DNA of 64,000 nt from Bacteroidia bacterium (lineage in GTDB: Bacteria > Bacteroidota > Bacteroidia > B-17B0 > Aurantibacillaceae): contig JAIOZA010000005.1 in assembly GCA_021740825.1 (NCBI GenBank), positions 46,759 through 110,758 of the forward strand. The letters are read 5' to 3'. Numbering within the stretch: position 1 is the stretch's first letter; each line of letters opens with the position of its first letter. A program made the position numbers and the translations under genes. The notes beneath the pieces were generated by a model. The model was given only the letters and a program-made list of their open reading frames with translations. It ran no database searches and was not told the origin of the DNA. Positions 36,263 to 46,868 of this stretch are shown here, piece by piece.

Positions 36263-38191
36263 CTAAACCAACTTCGAACTTAAATCTTCCCACTTAGCCA
36301 TTTCGGTTTCCAACTCTTTTTTTAATTTATTATATGTGTTAAAAAAGTTTGGGTCTTTACTTAATTCATTATACGTTTCAGGAACAGCTAATTTGGCATC
36401 TAAGTTTTTTAATTCTGATTCCAAACGTTCAATTTGCTCTTCAGACTTTTTAATTTGTGATGCGATTTGAGCTTGCTGTTTTTTCTTTTCTTGAGCTTCA
36501 AAATCAGAAGAAACTGCCACTTTTTTCTCAGCAATAGGAATAGCTTTTACGCCAGTTTTATCTAAATCTAATTCGTTCAATCTTTCAACCTTACGAATTT
36601 CCATAAACTCTTTAATATCGCATAAATATTCTTTTACATGACCATCTCTAAATTCGAATAAACGATCGCACATCCCAGTCATAAAATCTCTGTCATGGCT
36701 TACCATTACCAAAGTTCCTTCATAATCAATTAAAGATTGTTTCAACACTTCTTTTGATTTAATATCTAAGTGATTGGTTGGCTCATCTAATAATAATAAA
36801 TTGTAAGGCTCTAATAACAATTTACATAACGCTAAACGTCCACGTTCTCCTCCACTTAGTACTTTTACTTTTTTATCTATATCATCACCACCAAACAAAA
36901 ACGAACCCAATAAGCTACGAACCTGTCTGCGAACATCGCCAACCGCTAATTCATCAATCGTTTCAAAAACTGTTTTATCCAAATCAATTTTTTCTTCTTG
37001 ATCCTGCTCAAAATAACCCATTAAAATATTATGTCCTAACTGAATAGATCCATCATATTTAATTTTATCAGCAATCATTTTCATCATGGTTGATTTACCT
37101 TCACCATTCCTACCAACTAATCCAATTTTTTCGCCTTTTGTGATGATAAAATTTGCACCCGAAAAAATATGTTTATCGCCGTAAGTTTTACCTGCATTTT
37201 CGGCAGTAATTACAATTTTACCGCTATGCGCGGGTGGTGGAAAACGAAAACGAACAGCAGCAGTATCCATGTCGTCTACTTCAACTCTATCTAATCTGTC
37301 TAATTTTTTAATTAACGATTGAGCCATAGCTGATTTACTTGCTTTTGCTCTAAATTTATCAATCAACATTTCTGTTTGATCAATCATTTTTTGTTGATTT
37401 TTTTGAGCGTTTTCTTGTTGCTGTTTACGCTCTTGACGCAATACTAAATAATGCGAATAATTTGTTTTGTAATCGTATATTTTTTGGTTAACAATTTCAA
37501 TTGTACGTTTTGTTACTGTATCTAAAAAGGTTTTATCGTGGCTAATTAAAACAACAGCACCCGGAAAAACTTCCATCACTTCTTCTAACCATTGTATTGC
37601 TTCAATATCTAGGTGATTGGTTGGCTCATCTAGCATTAACACGTCTGGTTTTTGCAATAATAATTTAGCTAATTCAATACGCATTCTCCATCCACCACTA
37701 AACTCTGACGTTTGCATGTGAAATTGTTTACGTTGAAATCCTAAACCGATCAAAACTTTTTCAATTTCTTCCTCTGTATTGTCAACGCCAATCATGTTTA
37801 GGCGTTCATTGATATCGGTTAAATCCTGAATCAAAGTCATGTACGCGTCACTTTCGTAATCTGTACGAGTTTCTAATTGGTGATTGATATCTACTAATTT
37901 TGCTTGCAACAATTTAATTTCCTCAAAGGCAGATTCGGTTTCCACATAAACAGTACGTCCATGTTGATGCGTCATATCTTGAGGTAAATAACCTATTTTA
38001 CAATCTTTAGGACGAGAAACTTCTCCTTTGGTAGGTATTTGAAAGCCAGCTAAAATTTTAAGCATCGTACTTTTTCCTGCCCCATTTTTACCAGCCAATC
38101 CAATACGATCTTTTGGATTAATTAAAAAAGAGACATTGTCGAATAAATCATATCCGCCAAACGAAACCGTAACACCATTAATAGAAACCAT
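36263..38191 (-). CDS. ABC-F family ATPase
   Basis: A 642-residue soluble twin-ATPase without membrane helices. Two full nucleotide-binding domains have Walker A loops GLAGKNGAGKST (about 32-43) and GLVGRNGEGKST (about 356), signatures FSGGWRMR and LSGGERGR, and two MLDEPTNHLDI/LLDEPTNHLDI Walker B blocks. The linker between them is charged, and the C-terminus (about 560-642) is a coiled coil as in Uup/YheS. These proteins act on the ribosome as translation factors; some give antibiotic resistance. The exact subgroup is not certain. Confidence 0.93.
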   Translation of the reverse strand: MVSINGVTVSFGGYDLFDNVSFLINPKDRIGLAGKNGAGKSTMLKILAGFQIPTKGEVSRPKDCKIGYLPQDMTHQHGRTVYVETESAFEEIKLLQAKLVDINHQLETRTDYESDAYMTLIQDLTDINERLNMIGVDNTEEEIEKVLIGLGFQRKQFHMQTSEFSGGWRMRIELAKLLLQKPDVLMLDEPTNHLDIEAIQWLEEVMEVFPGAVVLISHDKTFLDTVTKRTIEIVNQKIYDYKTNYSHYLVLRQERKQQQENAQKNQQKMIDQTEMLIDKFRAKASKSAMAQSLIKKLDRLDRVEVDDMDTAAVRFRFPPPAHSGKIVITAENAGKTYGDKHIFSGANFIITKGEKIGLVGRNGEGKSTMMKMIADKIKYDGSIQLGHNILMGYFEQDQEEKIDLDKTVFETIDELAVGDVRRQVRSLLGSFLFGGDDIDKKVKVLSGGERGRLALCKLLLEPYNLLLLDEPTNHLDIKSKEVLKQSLIDYEGTLVMVSHDRDFMTGMCDRLFEFRDGHVKEYLCDIKEFMEIRKVERLNELDLDKTGVKAIPIAEKKVAVSSDFEAQEKKKQQAQIASQIKKSEEQIERLESELKNLDAKLAVPETYNELSKDPNFFNTYNKLKKELETEMAKWEDLSSKLV

Positions 38192-38288
38192 TGCAAACTA
38201 CGATATAAAAATTAAGGGGCTAAAGGTAGCGAAAATTACCTAAATTATTTCGGTAATATGATAAAGTATTTGTTATATTAGTTCTCTT

Positions 38289-40262
38289 ATGTTGGAGCAA
38301 ACTATATTTTTAGTGTTTAAAAAACTTTTATTACCTTTTTTTATTTTCAGTGTATTATTTTTTAATGGTCAAAATAATAGGGCTGATTCGCTAGAAAAAA
38401 TTTTATCAAAAAACAAACTCGATACATTGCAGGTAAACACCTTGCAGGAATTATGCAAGCAGTATTTGTTTTCTGACCCTAAAAAAGCATTATACTTTGG
38501 CAATCAAGCGCTTCAACTTTCCAACAATCTTAATTATAAAAAAGGTGCTGCAAAAGCTCTGCATAATATTGGCATTATTTATTACAACGAAGGAAAGTAT
38601 GACTCTGCCTTACGCTTTTTTAATAATTCGCTAGTTATAAAAAAAGACCTTGGAGATAAAAAAGGAATGGCTTCGTCCTTTAATAATATTGGAAATATAT
38701 ATACTCAGCAAGGGAATGCGCAGAAGGGTTTGGGCTATTATCTCAGTTCTTTTAAAATTAATGAGGAATTAAAAAATTATGAAGGTGCTTTGTCTGGCGC
38801 CATCAATATTGGAGGTATTTTATGTGATCAACATAATTTGCAAGGTGCTATTAAATTTTACCGAATTGGGCTTGCTTATGCTGTAAAAGCTAATAATTTA
38901 GTTGGTATAGCAGATGCTTATCATAATTTGGGCGATATAAAGCATCGCCAAAAAAAGAATGATAGTGTGCTGTATTATTTCAATAAGGCTCTGCCATATT
39001 ACTATCTTGAAGGCAGGCAAGATCGGGTAGCTAATTCTTATGTAGCAATTGGAGAGTGGTTTAATGAAGAAAATCAATTAGATTCAGCTTTATTTTATTT
39101 TTTAAAAGCTGAAGTTTTAAACAAATCGCTAGATAACAAAGAAGGTCTGGCTAATAACTATCAGCATATTGGAAAAATTTATTTTTCAAATAAAAAGTTT
39201 ATTGCTGCTGAACAGTATTTTTTGAAAGGATTAGTTAATGCAAAAGAACTAGGACTAAAATTAAACGAATCTATTTACTATCAAAATTTAGCTGATTTTT
39301 ATGCCACGCAAAAAGATTTTGCAAAGGCCTACCAATATAAAACATTACACGAAGCTTTAAAAGATTCTTTGATTTCTGAGCAAAATTATAGGGCTCTTAA
39401 TGAGATGACTTTTAAGTATGAATCTGAAAAGAAAGAAGTAGAAAACAAGGATTTACTAGCCCAAAATAATGACAAAAAGCGGATTATTTATTTGATGGTG
39501 ATTTATTCATTTTTACTTATCATCATTCTATTTATAGGAATTAGAGCATATATCCTAAAACAACGGGCATTTAATAAAGAAAAACAACTGAATGAATTAA
39601 AATCTCAATTTATAACCACGGCATCGCATGAATTTTTAACGCCATTAACAACCATTATAACTTCAACTGAACTTATTGAAAAATATATTTATACGGAGGA
39701 ATTAGATAAAAAAATAAGGCACATCGATAAAATTAAAGCAGCTGTATTTTCATTAAAATCAATTTATAGCGATTTTTTAAGTCAGCAGAAAATAAATCTT
39801 GGTAAAATAGAAAACAAGCCGGAATTAATAAATTTAAAAGATTGCATTGAACAAATTATTACTATTTGCAACAACAATTACCCGCAGCACCAATTTATAT
39901 ATAATCATGAAGGATTAGAAACTGACTTGTTCACAGATAAATCTATTTTTAAAACAGTTATTACAAATTTGGTAAGTAACGCTTGCAAATATTCGGCGGC
40001 TAATAGTCAAGTTATAATTACTACTAATCAACAAAAAAATAATATTTTTATTTCCATAAAAGACCAAGGAATTGGTATTCCCAAAAAAGACCAATCTTTT
40101 TTGTTTGATCCATTTTACAGAGCAAGCAATGTAAATCAAATCCAAGGCATAGGTCTTGGACTAAATATCACTAAAAAATTAATTACCATTATAGGAGGGA
40201 AGTTAACATTTACGTCGGAAGAAAATGTAGGTAGTACCTTTTTTATTAGTATCAATTTATAA
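38289..40262 (+). CDS. TPR-containing sensor histidine kinase
   Basis: A 657-residue protein: N-terminal signal/anchor (about 1-27), about seven tetratricopeptide repeats (about 45-370; for example ALHNIGIIYYNEGKYDSALRFF), one membrane helix (about 398-418, LMVIYSFLLIIILFIG), then a HisKA and HATPase_c pair. His447 lies in TASHEFLTPLTT; the N-box is NLVSNACKYS and the ATP lid has DQGIGIPKKD and GIGLGLNITKKL. The TPR part is probably periplasmic and would sense peptides or proteins. No response regulator gene is adjacent. A paralogue follows directly. Confidence 0.92.
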   Translation: MLEQTIFLVFKKLLLPFFIFSVLFFNGQNNRADSLEKILSKNKLDTLQVNTLQELCKQYLFSDPKKALYFGNQALQLSNNLNYKKGAAKALHNIGIIYYNEGKYDSALRFFNNSLVIKKDLGDKKGMASSFNNIGNIYTQQGNAQKGLGYYLSSFKINEELKNYEGALSGAINIGGILCDQHNLQGAIKFYRIGLAYAVKANNLVGIADAYHNLGDIKHRQKKNDSVLYYFNKALPYYYLEGRQDRVANSYVAIGEWFNEENQLDSALFYFLKAEVLNKSLDNKEGLANNYQHIGKIYFSNKKFIAAEQYFLKGLVNAKELGLKLNESIYYQNLADFYATQKDFAKAYQYKTLHEALKDSLISEQNYRALNEMTFKYESEKKEVENKDLLAQNNDKKRIIYLMVIYSFLLIIILFIGIRAYILKQRAFNKEKQLNELKSQFITTASHEFLTPLTTIITSTELIEKYIYTEELDKKIRHIDKIKAAVFSLKSIYSDFLSQQKINLGKIENKPELINLKDCIEQIITICNNNYPQHQFIYNHEGLETDLFTDKSIFKTVITNLVSNACKYSAANSQVIITTNQQKNNIFISIKDQGIGIPKKDQSFLFDPFYRASNVNQIQGIGLGLNITKKLITIIGGKLTFTSEENVGSTFFISINL

Positions 40263-40299
40263 ATTTTGCATCGTCATTAAAAACAAACAATATTTAAAA

Positions 40300-42138
40300 A
40301 TGAATAAAACTATTTTAATAGTCTTTTTATTGATGTCTCTTTTTAGTTTTTGTAAAACAGGCCTATCAAAAGATTCACTGATTAGTTGCTTGAGTAAAGC
40401 AAATAATGATAGCAATAAAGTAAAATTATTGAACCAATTAGTAAAATTAACCAAAAAAAACAACCCTGCGGAGGCCTTGCTATTTGCTCAGCAAGCTGTA
40501 GATTTAAGTGAAAAGATAAATTTTAAATTAGTAGAATGTTATGATGATTTAGCTTGGCAATATAAAAATTTGACTGACTATAAAAAAAGTTTAGAAATTT
40601 ATTATAAAGCAGAAAAAGTTGCTTTAACAAATCAATCCCCTAAAAAAGAACTTTATTTAGCTCAGATAAATAGAGGGATAGCAAGTGTTTATGGCTGCTT
40701 GCACAATTATGATTTAGCTATTTATAAATGCTTAAAATCAATTGAGAATTATACTTTAATAAAAGACACAAATAGAATAGCTTCAAGTTATATAAATTTA
40801 GGGAACTACTATTATTATAAAAGTAATTATAGCATGGCTATTTTTAATTACAAAAAGGCAGAAGATTATTTTAGTAGAGTGAAGGACTCTGCTATGTGAA
40901 CATACTGTTACAATTGCCTGGGGAGTGTATACTTTCAAATTAAAAATTATACAGCTGCATTAAATTATTTCAATAAATTTCATGACAATGTTGTTCAAGA
41001 AAAATCTAATGATTTTGAAAAAATAGCCGTTGCTAAACAAAATTTAGGGCAAGCATATAACGAATTAGGCGATACAAAAAAAGCCATTGAACTTTGCATA
41101 GAAGCCATTACCTTATTTAAAAAACTGCAAGACTTTGCAAATTTATATACTAGCTACGAAAATTTAGCAAAATACTATTCTAAGTCCGGAAATTTTGAAA
41201 CTTCAAACAAATACTACACGCTGTATGCACATATAAAAGATTCAGTATTTAATGTTACTACTCAAAATACAATTCAAGAAATGGCTATTAAATACGAAAG
41301 CGAGAAGAAGGAACAAGAGAATGAACTATTGCGTTTAGAAGAGAACAACGACAAGCAATTAAAATTTATAGCCTTTGGTATTTGTGTTTTTTTATTAATA
41401 ATTATATTATTAATTATAAAGGCATACATTGCAAAACAAGGTGCGTTAAAAAAGGAAGTACAACTTAACGAATTAAAATCCCAATTTATTAGCACGGCAT
41501 CGCATGAGTTTTTAACACCACTCACAACCATTGCTACTTCGGCAGAGTTGATTGAAAAATATATAGAAGTAAAAGATGAGGGTAAGCAAAAAAATCACTT
41601 AAGTAAAATACAATCATCTGTTTTTCATTTAAAAACTATCTTCAGCGATTTTTTAACACAAGAAAAAATTAAATTAGGAAAAATACAACACACTCCTGAG
41701 TTAATTAATGTGATTGAAATGATTGAATCTATTGTTAATGAAAACACGATAAATTTCCCTAAGCAGAAAATAGTGTTTTTGAATTCTGAAATAATAAAAG
41801 ATATAATTGCAGATAAAGTTTTACTTAAAACGGCTATCAATAATTTAGTTAAAAATGCGTGTAAATATTCGAGAGAAGGTGGTGAAGTTAAAATTTCAAT
41901 TGCACATCAAAAAAATCAAATTTCATTTTTGGTGCAAGACAATGGAATTGGTATTCCTAAAAAAGAGCACGATTTTTTATTTGAACCATTTTTTAGAACA
42001 TCTAATTCTAAAAATATTCAGGGAACAGGAATTGGATTGAATCTTACAAAGAAATTTGTTGACATAATGGGCGGCAGTATTTCGTTTAACTCGGAAGAAA
42101 ATATAGGCAGTACATTTCAAATAAGCATGCCACTATAA
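40300..42138 (+). pseudogene. TPR sensor histidine kinase interrupted by an in-frame TGA
   Basis: A second TPR histidine kinase, paralogous to the gene just upstream. The frame runs from 40300 to 42138 (612 codons) without a shift, but codon 200 is TGA (40897-40899). Upstream are a signal peptide and lipobox-like SFC plus TPRs; downstream the same frame continues with more TPRs (NYTAALNYFNKF, DTKKAIELCIEAI), a membrane helix, the H-box TASHEFLTPLTT (His402), N-box NLVKNACKYS and DNGIGIPKKE. A separate C-terminal product could start at the ATG at 41281. TGA is a normal stop elsewhere in the window, so this looks like a fresh nonsense mutation or a base-call error. Confidence 0.85.
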
Positions 42139-42155
42139 ACTAATCATCTTCTTAA

Positions 42156-43298
42156 TTACTCAAAGTACTCCTTCATTCGGTCAAAAAATCCTTTCTCTTT
42201 TCGATTAGGATTAGGAGCAAAGTTTTTAGAAGTTCTTAGTAGTTCCAGCGCTTTTTTCTCGTCAGAAGTTAAGTTTTGAGGTGTCCAAACATTTATGTTT
42301 ACTAATAAATCACCAGTTCCGTATGAATTTACATCTGGTAAACCTTTTCCTTTTAATCGCAACACTTTGCCACTTTGAGTACCTGGTTCAATTTTTATTT
42401 TAACTTTAGCATCAACCGTTGGAATTTCAATACTTGTTCCCAAGGCTGCATCTGCAAAGTTTACGTAACTGTCGTAAAATAAATTACTGCCATCACGCTT
42501 CAATTCTAAATGTTCTTCCTCTTCAATTAAAACTAATAAATCTCCGTTAATACCTCCGCGAGGCGCTGCATTTCCTTTTCCGTTTACGGATAGTTGCATT
42601 CCTTCGGCCACGCCAGCAGGAATGTTTATTGAAATCACTTCTTCAGCTCTAACAATTCCATCACCATGACATGTATTACATTTATCTTTTACTGTTTTTC
42701 CTTCTCCGCTACATCCACTGCAGGTGGTTTGCGTTTGCATAGCACCTAAAAAAGTTTGTTGCGTGCGCACTTGAACTCCCGAACCATTGCATAGCTTACA
42801 AGTATCAAATTGTCCGTTTTTGGCACCGCTCCCTTTGCAAGTTGTGCAGCTTACAAATTTGTTTACTTTAAGTTTTTTTTCAACTCCTTTAGCAATTTCC
42901 TCAAGATTTAATTTTACTTTAATTCGCAAATTAGAACCTTTGGTTACTCTTCTTCCTCCACTTGACCTACCTCCACCAAAACCTCCACCGCCAAAAATAT
43001 CTCCAAACTGACTAAAAATATCATCCATATTCATGCCACCACCATAATGACCACCGCCATTACCAGAGGCACCACCAACACCCGCATGTCCATATTGGTT
43101 GTAGCGCTGACGTTTTTCGGCATTACTTAATATTTCGTATGCTTCAGCTGCTTCTTTAAATTTTTCTTCCGCTGCTTTATCATCAGGATTTTTATCCGGA
43201 TGATATTTTATTGCCAACTTACGGTATGCTTTTTTTATTTCATCATCGCTTGCGCTTTTTGAAACTCCTAATATTTCGTAAAAATCTTTTTTGCTCAT
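42156..43298 (-). CDS. dnaJ: Chaperone protein DnaJ
   Basis: Hsp40 co-chaperone that stimulates DnaK ATPase. The 380-residue protein has the full type I layout: J domain with HPD in [11 protein letters not shown] (about 27-37), a Gly-rich linker (about 72-118), four zinc-finger repeats [24 protein letters not shown] and CNTCHGDG (about 152-220), and the C-terminal substrate-binding domain. It lies 11 bases after grpE, so the two are co-transcribed; dnaK is not in the window. Confidence 0.97.
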   Translation of the reverse strand: MSKKDFYEILGVSKSASDDEIKKAYRKLAIKYHPDKNPDDKAAEEKFKEAAEAYEILSNAEKRQRYNQYGHAGVGGASGNGGGHYGGGMNMDDIFSQFGDIFGGGGFGGGRSSGGRRVTKGSNLRIKVKLNLEEIAKGVEKKLKVNKFVSCTTCKGSGAKNGQFDTCKLCNGSGVQVRTQQTFLGAMQTQTTCSGCSGEGKTVKDKCNTCHGDGIVRAEEVISINIPAGVAEGMQLSVNGKGNAAPRGGINGDLLVLIEEEEHLELKRDGSNLFYDSYVNFADAALGTSIEIPTVDAKVKIKIEPGTQSGKVLRLKGKGLPDVNSYGTGDLLVNINVWTPQNLTSDEKKALELLRTSKNFAPNPNRKEKGFFDRMKEYFE

Positions 43299-43309
43299 TG
43301 TGTATTTAT

Positions 43310-43900
43310 TTAACTGCCTACTACTACTTTAGCAAAACGAATTACTTTATCTCCTAATTTATATCCTTTTTCAACCTCATCTATTACCTTTCCTTTCATA
43401 TCCTCGCTTGGAGCAGGAATACTTGCAATCGATTCCATAAAATCTGCATCAAATGCCTTTCCAATAGTTTCCATGGCCTCTAAACCTTTATGCAAGCACG
43501 CCGATTTTAGTTTATTGTAAATTAAAACCATTCCTTCTTTAATTGGAGCGGCCTCTTCTACTATTTCATTAGCTTTAATTGCCCTTTCAAAATCATCAAC
43601 CGTAGGTATAAACGCCTTAAATACATCTTCGCCAGCTGATCGAATAATATCAGATTTCTCCTTAATAGTTCTTTTACGGTAATTATCAAATTCTGAGTAT
43701 AATCGTAAATATTTATCGTTTAATGCGGCAATTTGGCCTGCAAAATCTTCCGGTTGATTAGATTCCTCCATAACTTGTGAACTCTTTTCCTTAGTTTCTT
43801 CCTGTGTTGCTTCCGCTGAGGTATGCTCTGCAGCGCTTTCAACATTTTCTAAAATCGTATCTTCTGGTTGATTTATTGTCTCTTTATCGTTTTGTTCCAT
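43310..43900 (-). CDS. grpE: Nucleotide exchange factor GrpE
   Basis: Exchanges ADP on DnaK. The 196-residue protein has an acidic disordered N-terminus, a long coiled coil (about 50-90, [20 protein letters not shown]) and the C-terminal beta domain ending [19 protein letters not shown] with the family's typical 'GYxLxdrviRpakV' shape. It leads a two-gene heat-shock unit with dnaJ. A HrcA/CIRCE-type operator was not seen upstream. Confidence 0.96.
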   Translation of the reverse strand: MEQNDKETINQPEDTILENVESAAEHTSAEATQEETKEKSSQVMEESNQPEDFAGQIAALNDKYLRLYSEFDNYRKRTIKEKSDIIRSAGEDVFKAFIPTVDDFERAIKANEIVEEAAPIKEGMVLIYNKLKSACLHKGLEAMETIGKAFDADFMESIASIPAPSEDMKGKVIDEVEKGYKLGDKVIRFAKVVVGS

Positions 43901-44119
43901 GTTATAAATTTTTGGCGAAGTTACTTAATCAATATGTTTGCCAATTATAAAAATGCGAAAAATTGTCAGTTTTTAAGAAAAATCATTAATGTGTACTATG
44001 CTATTAATTTTCTTTGGCAGAATTTAACTGCTTATTGGCATATTACATTAGATAAAAAAACAATGACGATGTAATGATGATGGCAAAATAAACTTAATTT
44101 AAATATGAATTTGCAGTAA

Positions 44120-44704
44120 CTACTTTAATTGGGATTCTAAAGCTTTTTCTAATGCTTCGCCTCTTAATCCTTTAGCTATAATAATTCCATTGCCATCAAC
44201 AAGCACATTAGTTGGAATGCTATTTACACCATATCTCTGCGCAGCTGCATTATTCCAGCCTTGTAAATCAGAAACATGATAAGGCCATACTAATTGATCC
44301 TTTTCAATAGCTTTTGTCCAAGCCATTGCATTTTGATCAAGCGATACGCTTAGTACCTCAAAACCCTTTCCGTTTTTAAAAGCACTGCCATGAAATTTAT
44401 GGTAAGATGCCACAACCGCCGGATTTTCTAATCGGCACGGACCACACCAACTTGCCCAAAAATCAATTAAGACTAATTTTCCTTTTAAAGAGGTTAATGT
44501 AATCACATTTCCAGTGGGAGAAGCCATCATAATCTCAGGCGCTTTATTGCCTAAATTTAAACCTTCAACAACGTCTACTTTTACTGTAGGAAGAGTTTCT
44601 TGCGATTTTGAAGTTGATACAGTATCTTTTTTTGTTTTACAATTTGTAAACAAAAAACAACTCAAAAAGCAAATTATTATAGAATTAATTTTGATTGAAG
44701 ACAT
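44120..44704 (-). CDS. TlpA-like thioredoxin-fold lipoprotein
   Basis: A 194-residue lipoprotein with lipobox LFTNC (Cys22) and a periplasm-facing thioredoxin fold of the TlpA/ResA type. The active site is WCGPC within DFWASWCGPCRLENP (about residues 80-94); GNKAPEIMMASPTGN and the cis-Pro loop NSIPTNVLVDGNG follow the family. It probably reduces disulfides in the envelope. It sits 6 bases downstream of murA on the same strand, so it may be co-transcribed with it. Confidence 0.9.
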   Translation of the reverse strand: MSSIKINSIIICFLSCFLFTNCKTKKDTVSTSKSQETLPTVKVDVVEGLNLGNKAPEIMMASPTGNVITLTSLKGKLVLIDFWASWCGPCRLENPAVVASYHKFHGSAFKNGKGFEVLSVSLDQNAMAWTKAIEKDQLVWPYHVSDLQGWNNAAAQRYGVNSIPTNVLVDGNGIIIAKGLRGEALEKALESQLK

Positions 44705-44710
44705 TTTAGT

Positions 44711-46021
44711 TTAATTATTTTTTCTGATTATTTCAGCACCAATTGCATTAAGGCGGCCGTCAATATTTTGATATCCTCTATCAATTTGATTGATGTTATA
44801 GATGGTACTTTTTCCTTTAGCGCTCATTGCTGCAATTAATAAAGCTACGCCTGCTCTAATATCGGGAGATGCCATTTGTATAGCGCGCAATTGTACTTTT
44901 CTATCTAAACCCATCACGGTTGCACGATGAGGATCACATAAAATAATTTGTGCGCCCATATCAATTAGCTTATCAACAAAAAACAATCGACTCTCAAACA
45001 TTTTTTGATGAATTAAAATATTACCACGAGCTTGAGTTGCTGTTACTAACATAATGCTAAGTAAATCAGGTGTAAATCCTGGCCAAATAGCATCAGCAAC
45101 TGTTAACATGGAGCCATCAATAAAAGAATCAATTTCATAATGTTCCTGAGATGGAATATAAATATCGTCACCACGGCGTTCCATTTCAATTCCTAAACGA
45201 GAAAATACTTTTGGTATGCAACCTAAATTATCATAGGACACATCTTTGATTGTAATCTCAGATTGCGTCATAGCAGCTAAGCCAATAAACGAACCAATTT
45301 CAATCATATCAGGTAAAATACGATGAGTCGTTCCTTTTAAAGAAGTTACTCCTTCTATCGTTAATAAATTTGAACCAACGCCACTAATTTTTGCTCCCAT
45401 GCGATTAAGCATTTTACATAGTTGCTGTAAATAGGGTTCGCATGCTGCATTATAAATTGTAGTAATTCCGTCGGCCAAAACAGCAGCCATCACTATATTT
45501 GCTGTACCGGTTACCGATGCTTCATCTAGTAGCATGTACGATCCAATTAGTTTATCGGCAGTTACTTTAAAATTTTCGTTTTCAGCATCATATTCAAATT
45601 TTGCCCCTAAGTTTTCAAAGCCAATAAAATGGGTATCCATTCTGCGGCGGCCAATTTTATCGCCACCCGGCTTAGGCATATAAGCTACTCCAAAGCGCGC
45701 TAACATTGGTCCAATAATCATAGTTGAACCGCGCAAACCTCCGCCCTTCTTTTTAAATTCAGGAGAAACTAAATAATCAACATTAATATCATCTGATTGA
45801 AAAGTATATTCTTCGTGACCTGTTTTTTCAACCTTTACACCTAAATCTCTCAATAAATCAATTAATTTATTGATGTCAACAATATTAGGAATATTACTAA
45901 TGGTGATTTTTTCGGGAGTTAACAATATGGCGCATAAAATTTGCAGCGCTTCGTTTTTTGCTCCTTGCGGGATAATATCTCCTTTTAATTGTCTGCCTCC
46001 TGTAACTTCAAAAATGGCCAT
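44711..46021 (-). CDS. murA: UDP-N-acetylglucosamine 1-carboxyvinyltransferase
   Basis: First committed step of peptidoglycan synthesis: transfers enolpyruvate from PEP to UDP-GlcNAc. The 436-residue protein has the conserved GAKNEAL with Lys22 and Asn23, the LRGSTMIIGPMLARFG stretch and the C-terminal RGYQNIDGRLNAIGAEI. At the active-site loop the usual Cys115 is replaced by Asp121 (PGGDKIGRRRMDTH). Cys-to-Asp exchange at this site is known to keep activity and abolish fosfomycin inactivation (for example in M. tuberculosis and Chlamydia). It follows the DUF4290 gene by 3 bases. Confidence 0.95.
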   Translation of the reverse strand: MAIFEVTGGRQLKGDIIPQGAKNEALQILCAILLTPEKITISNIPNIVDINKLIDLLRDLGVKVEKTGHEEYTFQSDDINVDYLVSPEFKKKGGGLRGSTMIIGPMLARFGVAYMPKPGGDKIGRRRMDTHFIGFENLGAKFEYDAENENFKVTADKLIGSYMLLDEASVTGTANIVMAAVLADGITTIYNAACEPYLQQLCKMLNRMGAKISGVGSNLLTIEGVTSLKGTTHRILPDMIEIGSFIGLAAMTQSEITIKDVSYDNLGCIPKVFSRLGIEMERRGDDIYIPSQEHYEIDSFIDGSMLTVADAIWPGFTPDLLSIMLVTATQARGNILIHQKMFESRLFFVDKLIDMGAQIILCDPHRATVMGLDRKVQLRAIQMASPDIRAGVALLIAAMSAKGKSTIYNINQIDRGYQNIDGRLNAIGAEIIRKNN

Positions 46022-46024
46022 ATG

Positions 46025-46693
46025 CTATGATGTTGGTCGGTTGTTATTATTTCTGTGTTTAAATTTGCTTTTATTTTTTTTGTGACGATTTTTATTATTT
46101 CCAGCATTTACACTTATTGGCGTTTGATTATTATGCATTTTGTTTTTTAATTCGTTTGCGTGAGTTAATGCTGCTGTTTCATCAATCATCAATTCATTAT
46201 TCGTCATTTCTTTGAATTGCTTAAAGATAATATCATCTGTAACAGAATCTTTATTCCAATTTACGTATGACTTTTTTAAGTGGTTAGCAATAAGGCGAGT
46301 TAACTCTTTTTTCTCAGGCCCTTCTTCAAATGTTTTAGCTACATCAATAATACGCTCAATAGTTTTTCCATAATGCTTATAACGAATTTTTGTAGCAGGA
46401 TACGGAACTAGTTTAGGCTTTGTTGTAAACGTTTCGGCATTTGGTTTTGGATAAGGAGAATCCACATCTAACTTAAATTTAGAAATCAAAAATAAGTGAT
46501 CCCATAGTTTATGGGTAAAATCAGCAATGTCTCGTAAATGAGGATTTAACTGCCCCATAATTTGAATAATTGCTTTAGCGCATTTGTTTCTTTCTTCTCT
46601 ATCTTCAATAGTAATGCAGTAATCAATCATTACTTGTATGTTTCTCCCATATTCAGGAATTTCTAATTTGGGAAGTTGTGTGTTATATTCCAT
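46025..46693 (-). CDS. DUF4290 protein upstream of murA
   Basis: A 222-residue Bacteroidota-specific protein. The N-terminus MEYNTQLPKLEIPEYGRNIQ and the block ICAKAIIQIMGQLNPHLRD-like segment (about 38-57) are diagnostic of DUF4290; the C-terminus is basic and Asn/Lys-rich (about 190-222), which may bind nucleic acid. Its role is not known. It is always found close to murA in this phylum, here 3 bases upstream, which hints at a link to cell-wall synthesis or its control. Confidence 0.9.
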   Translation of the reverse strand: MEYNTQLPKLEIPEYGRNIQVMIDYCITIEDREERNKCAKAIIQIMGQLNPHLRDIADFTHKLWDHLFLISKFKLDVDSPYPKPNAETFTTKPKLVPYPATKIRYKHYGKTIERIIDVAKTFEEGPEKKELTRLIANHLKKSYVNWNKDSVTDDIIFKQFKEMTNNELMIDETAALTHANELKNKMHNNQTPISVNAGNNKNRHKKNKSKFKHRNNNNRPTS

Positions 46694-46868
46694 ATTGGAT
46701 TTTAAATTTTTAAATATACGTATTTTATAGCTATATTTTTATGCATTTTGTTGAAATATCAATACATTATGGTTAATAAATGCTTTTAAATTTCTATTCA
46801 AAAATTATTTTAGCCCTTCTTATAAACAAATAATAAAAATCGTTTAAATATCTGTTTCTTTGCAAAAT

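Noticed and set aside
40897..40899. Alternative genetic code (TGA = Trp) to explain the broken kinase
   Set aside because: TGA ends the M23 peptidase (52752-52754) and the initiator-like gene (62567-62569), and TGG is used for Trp throughout.
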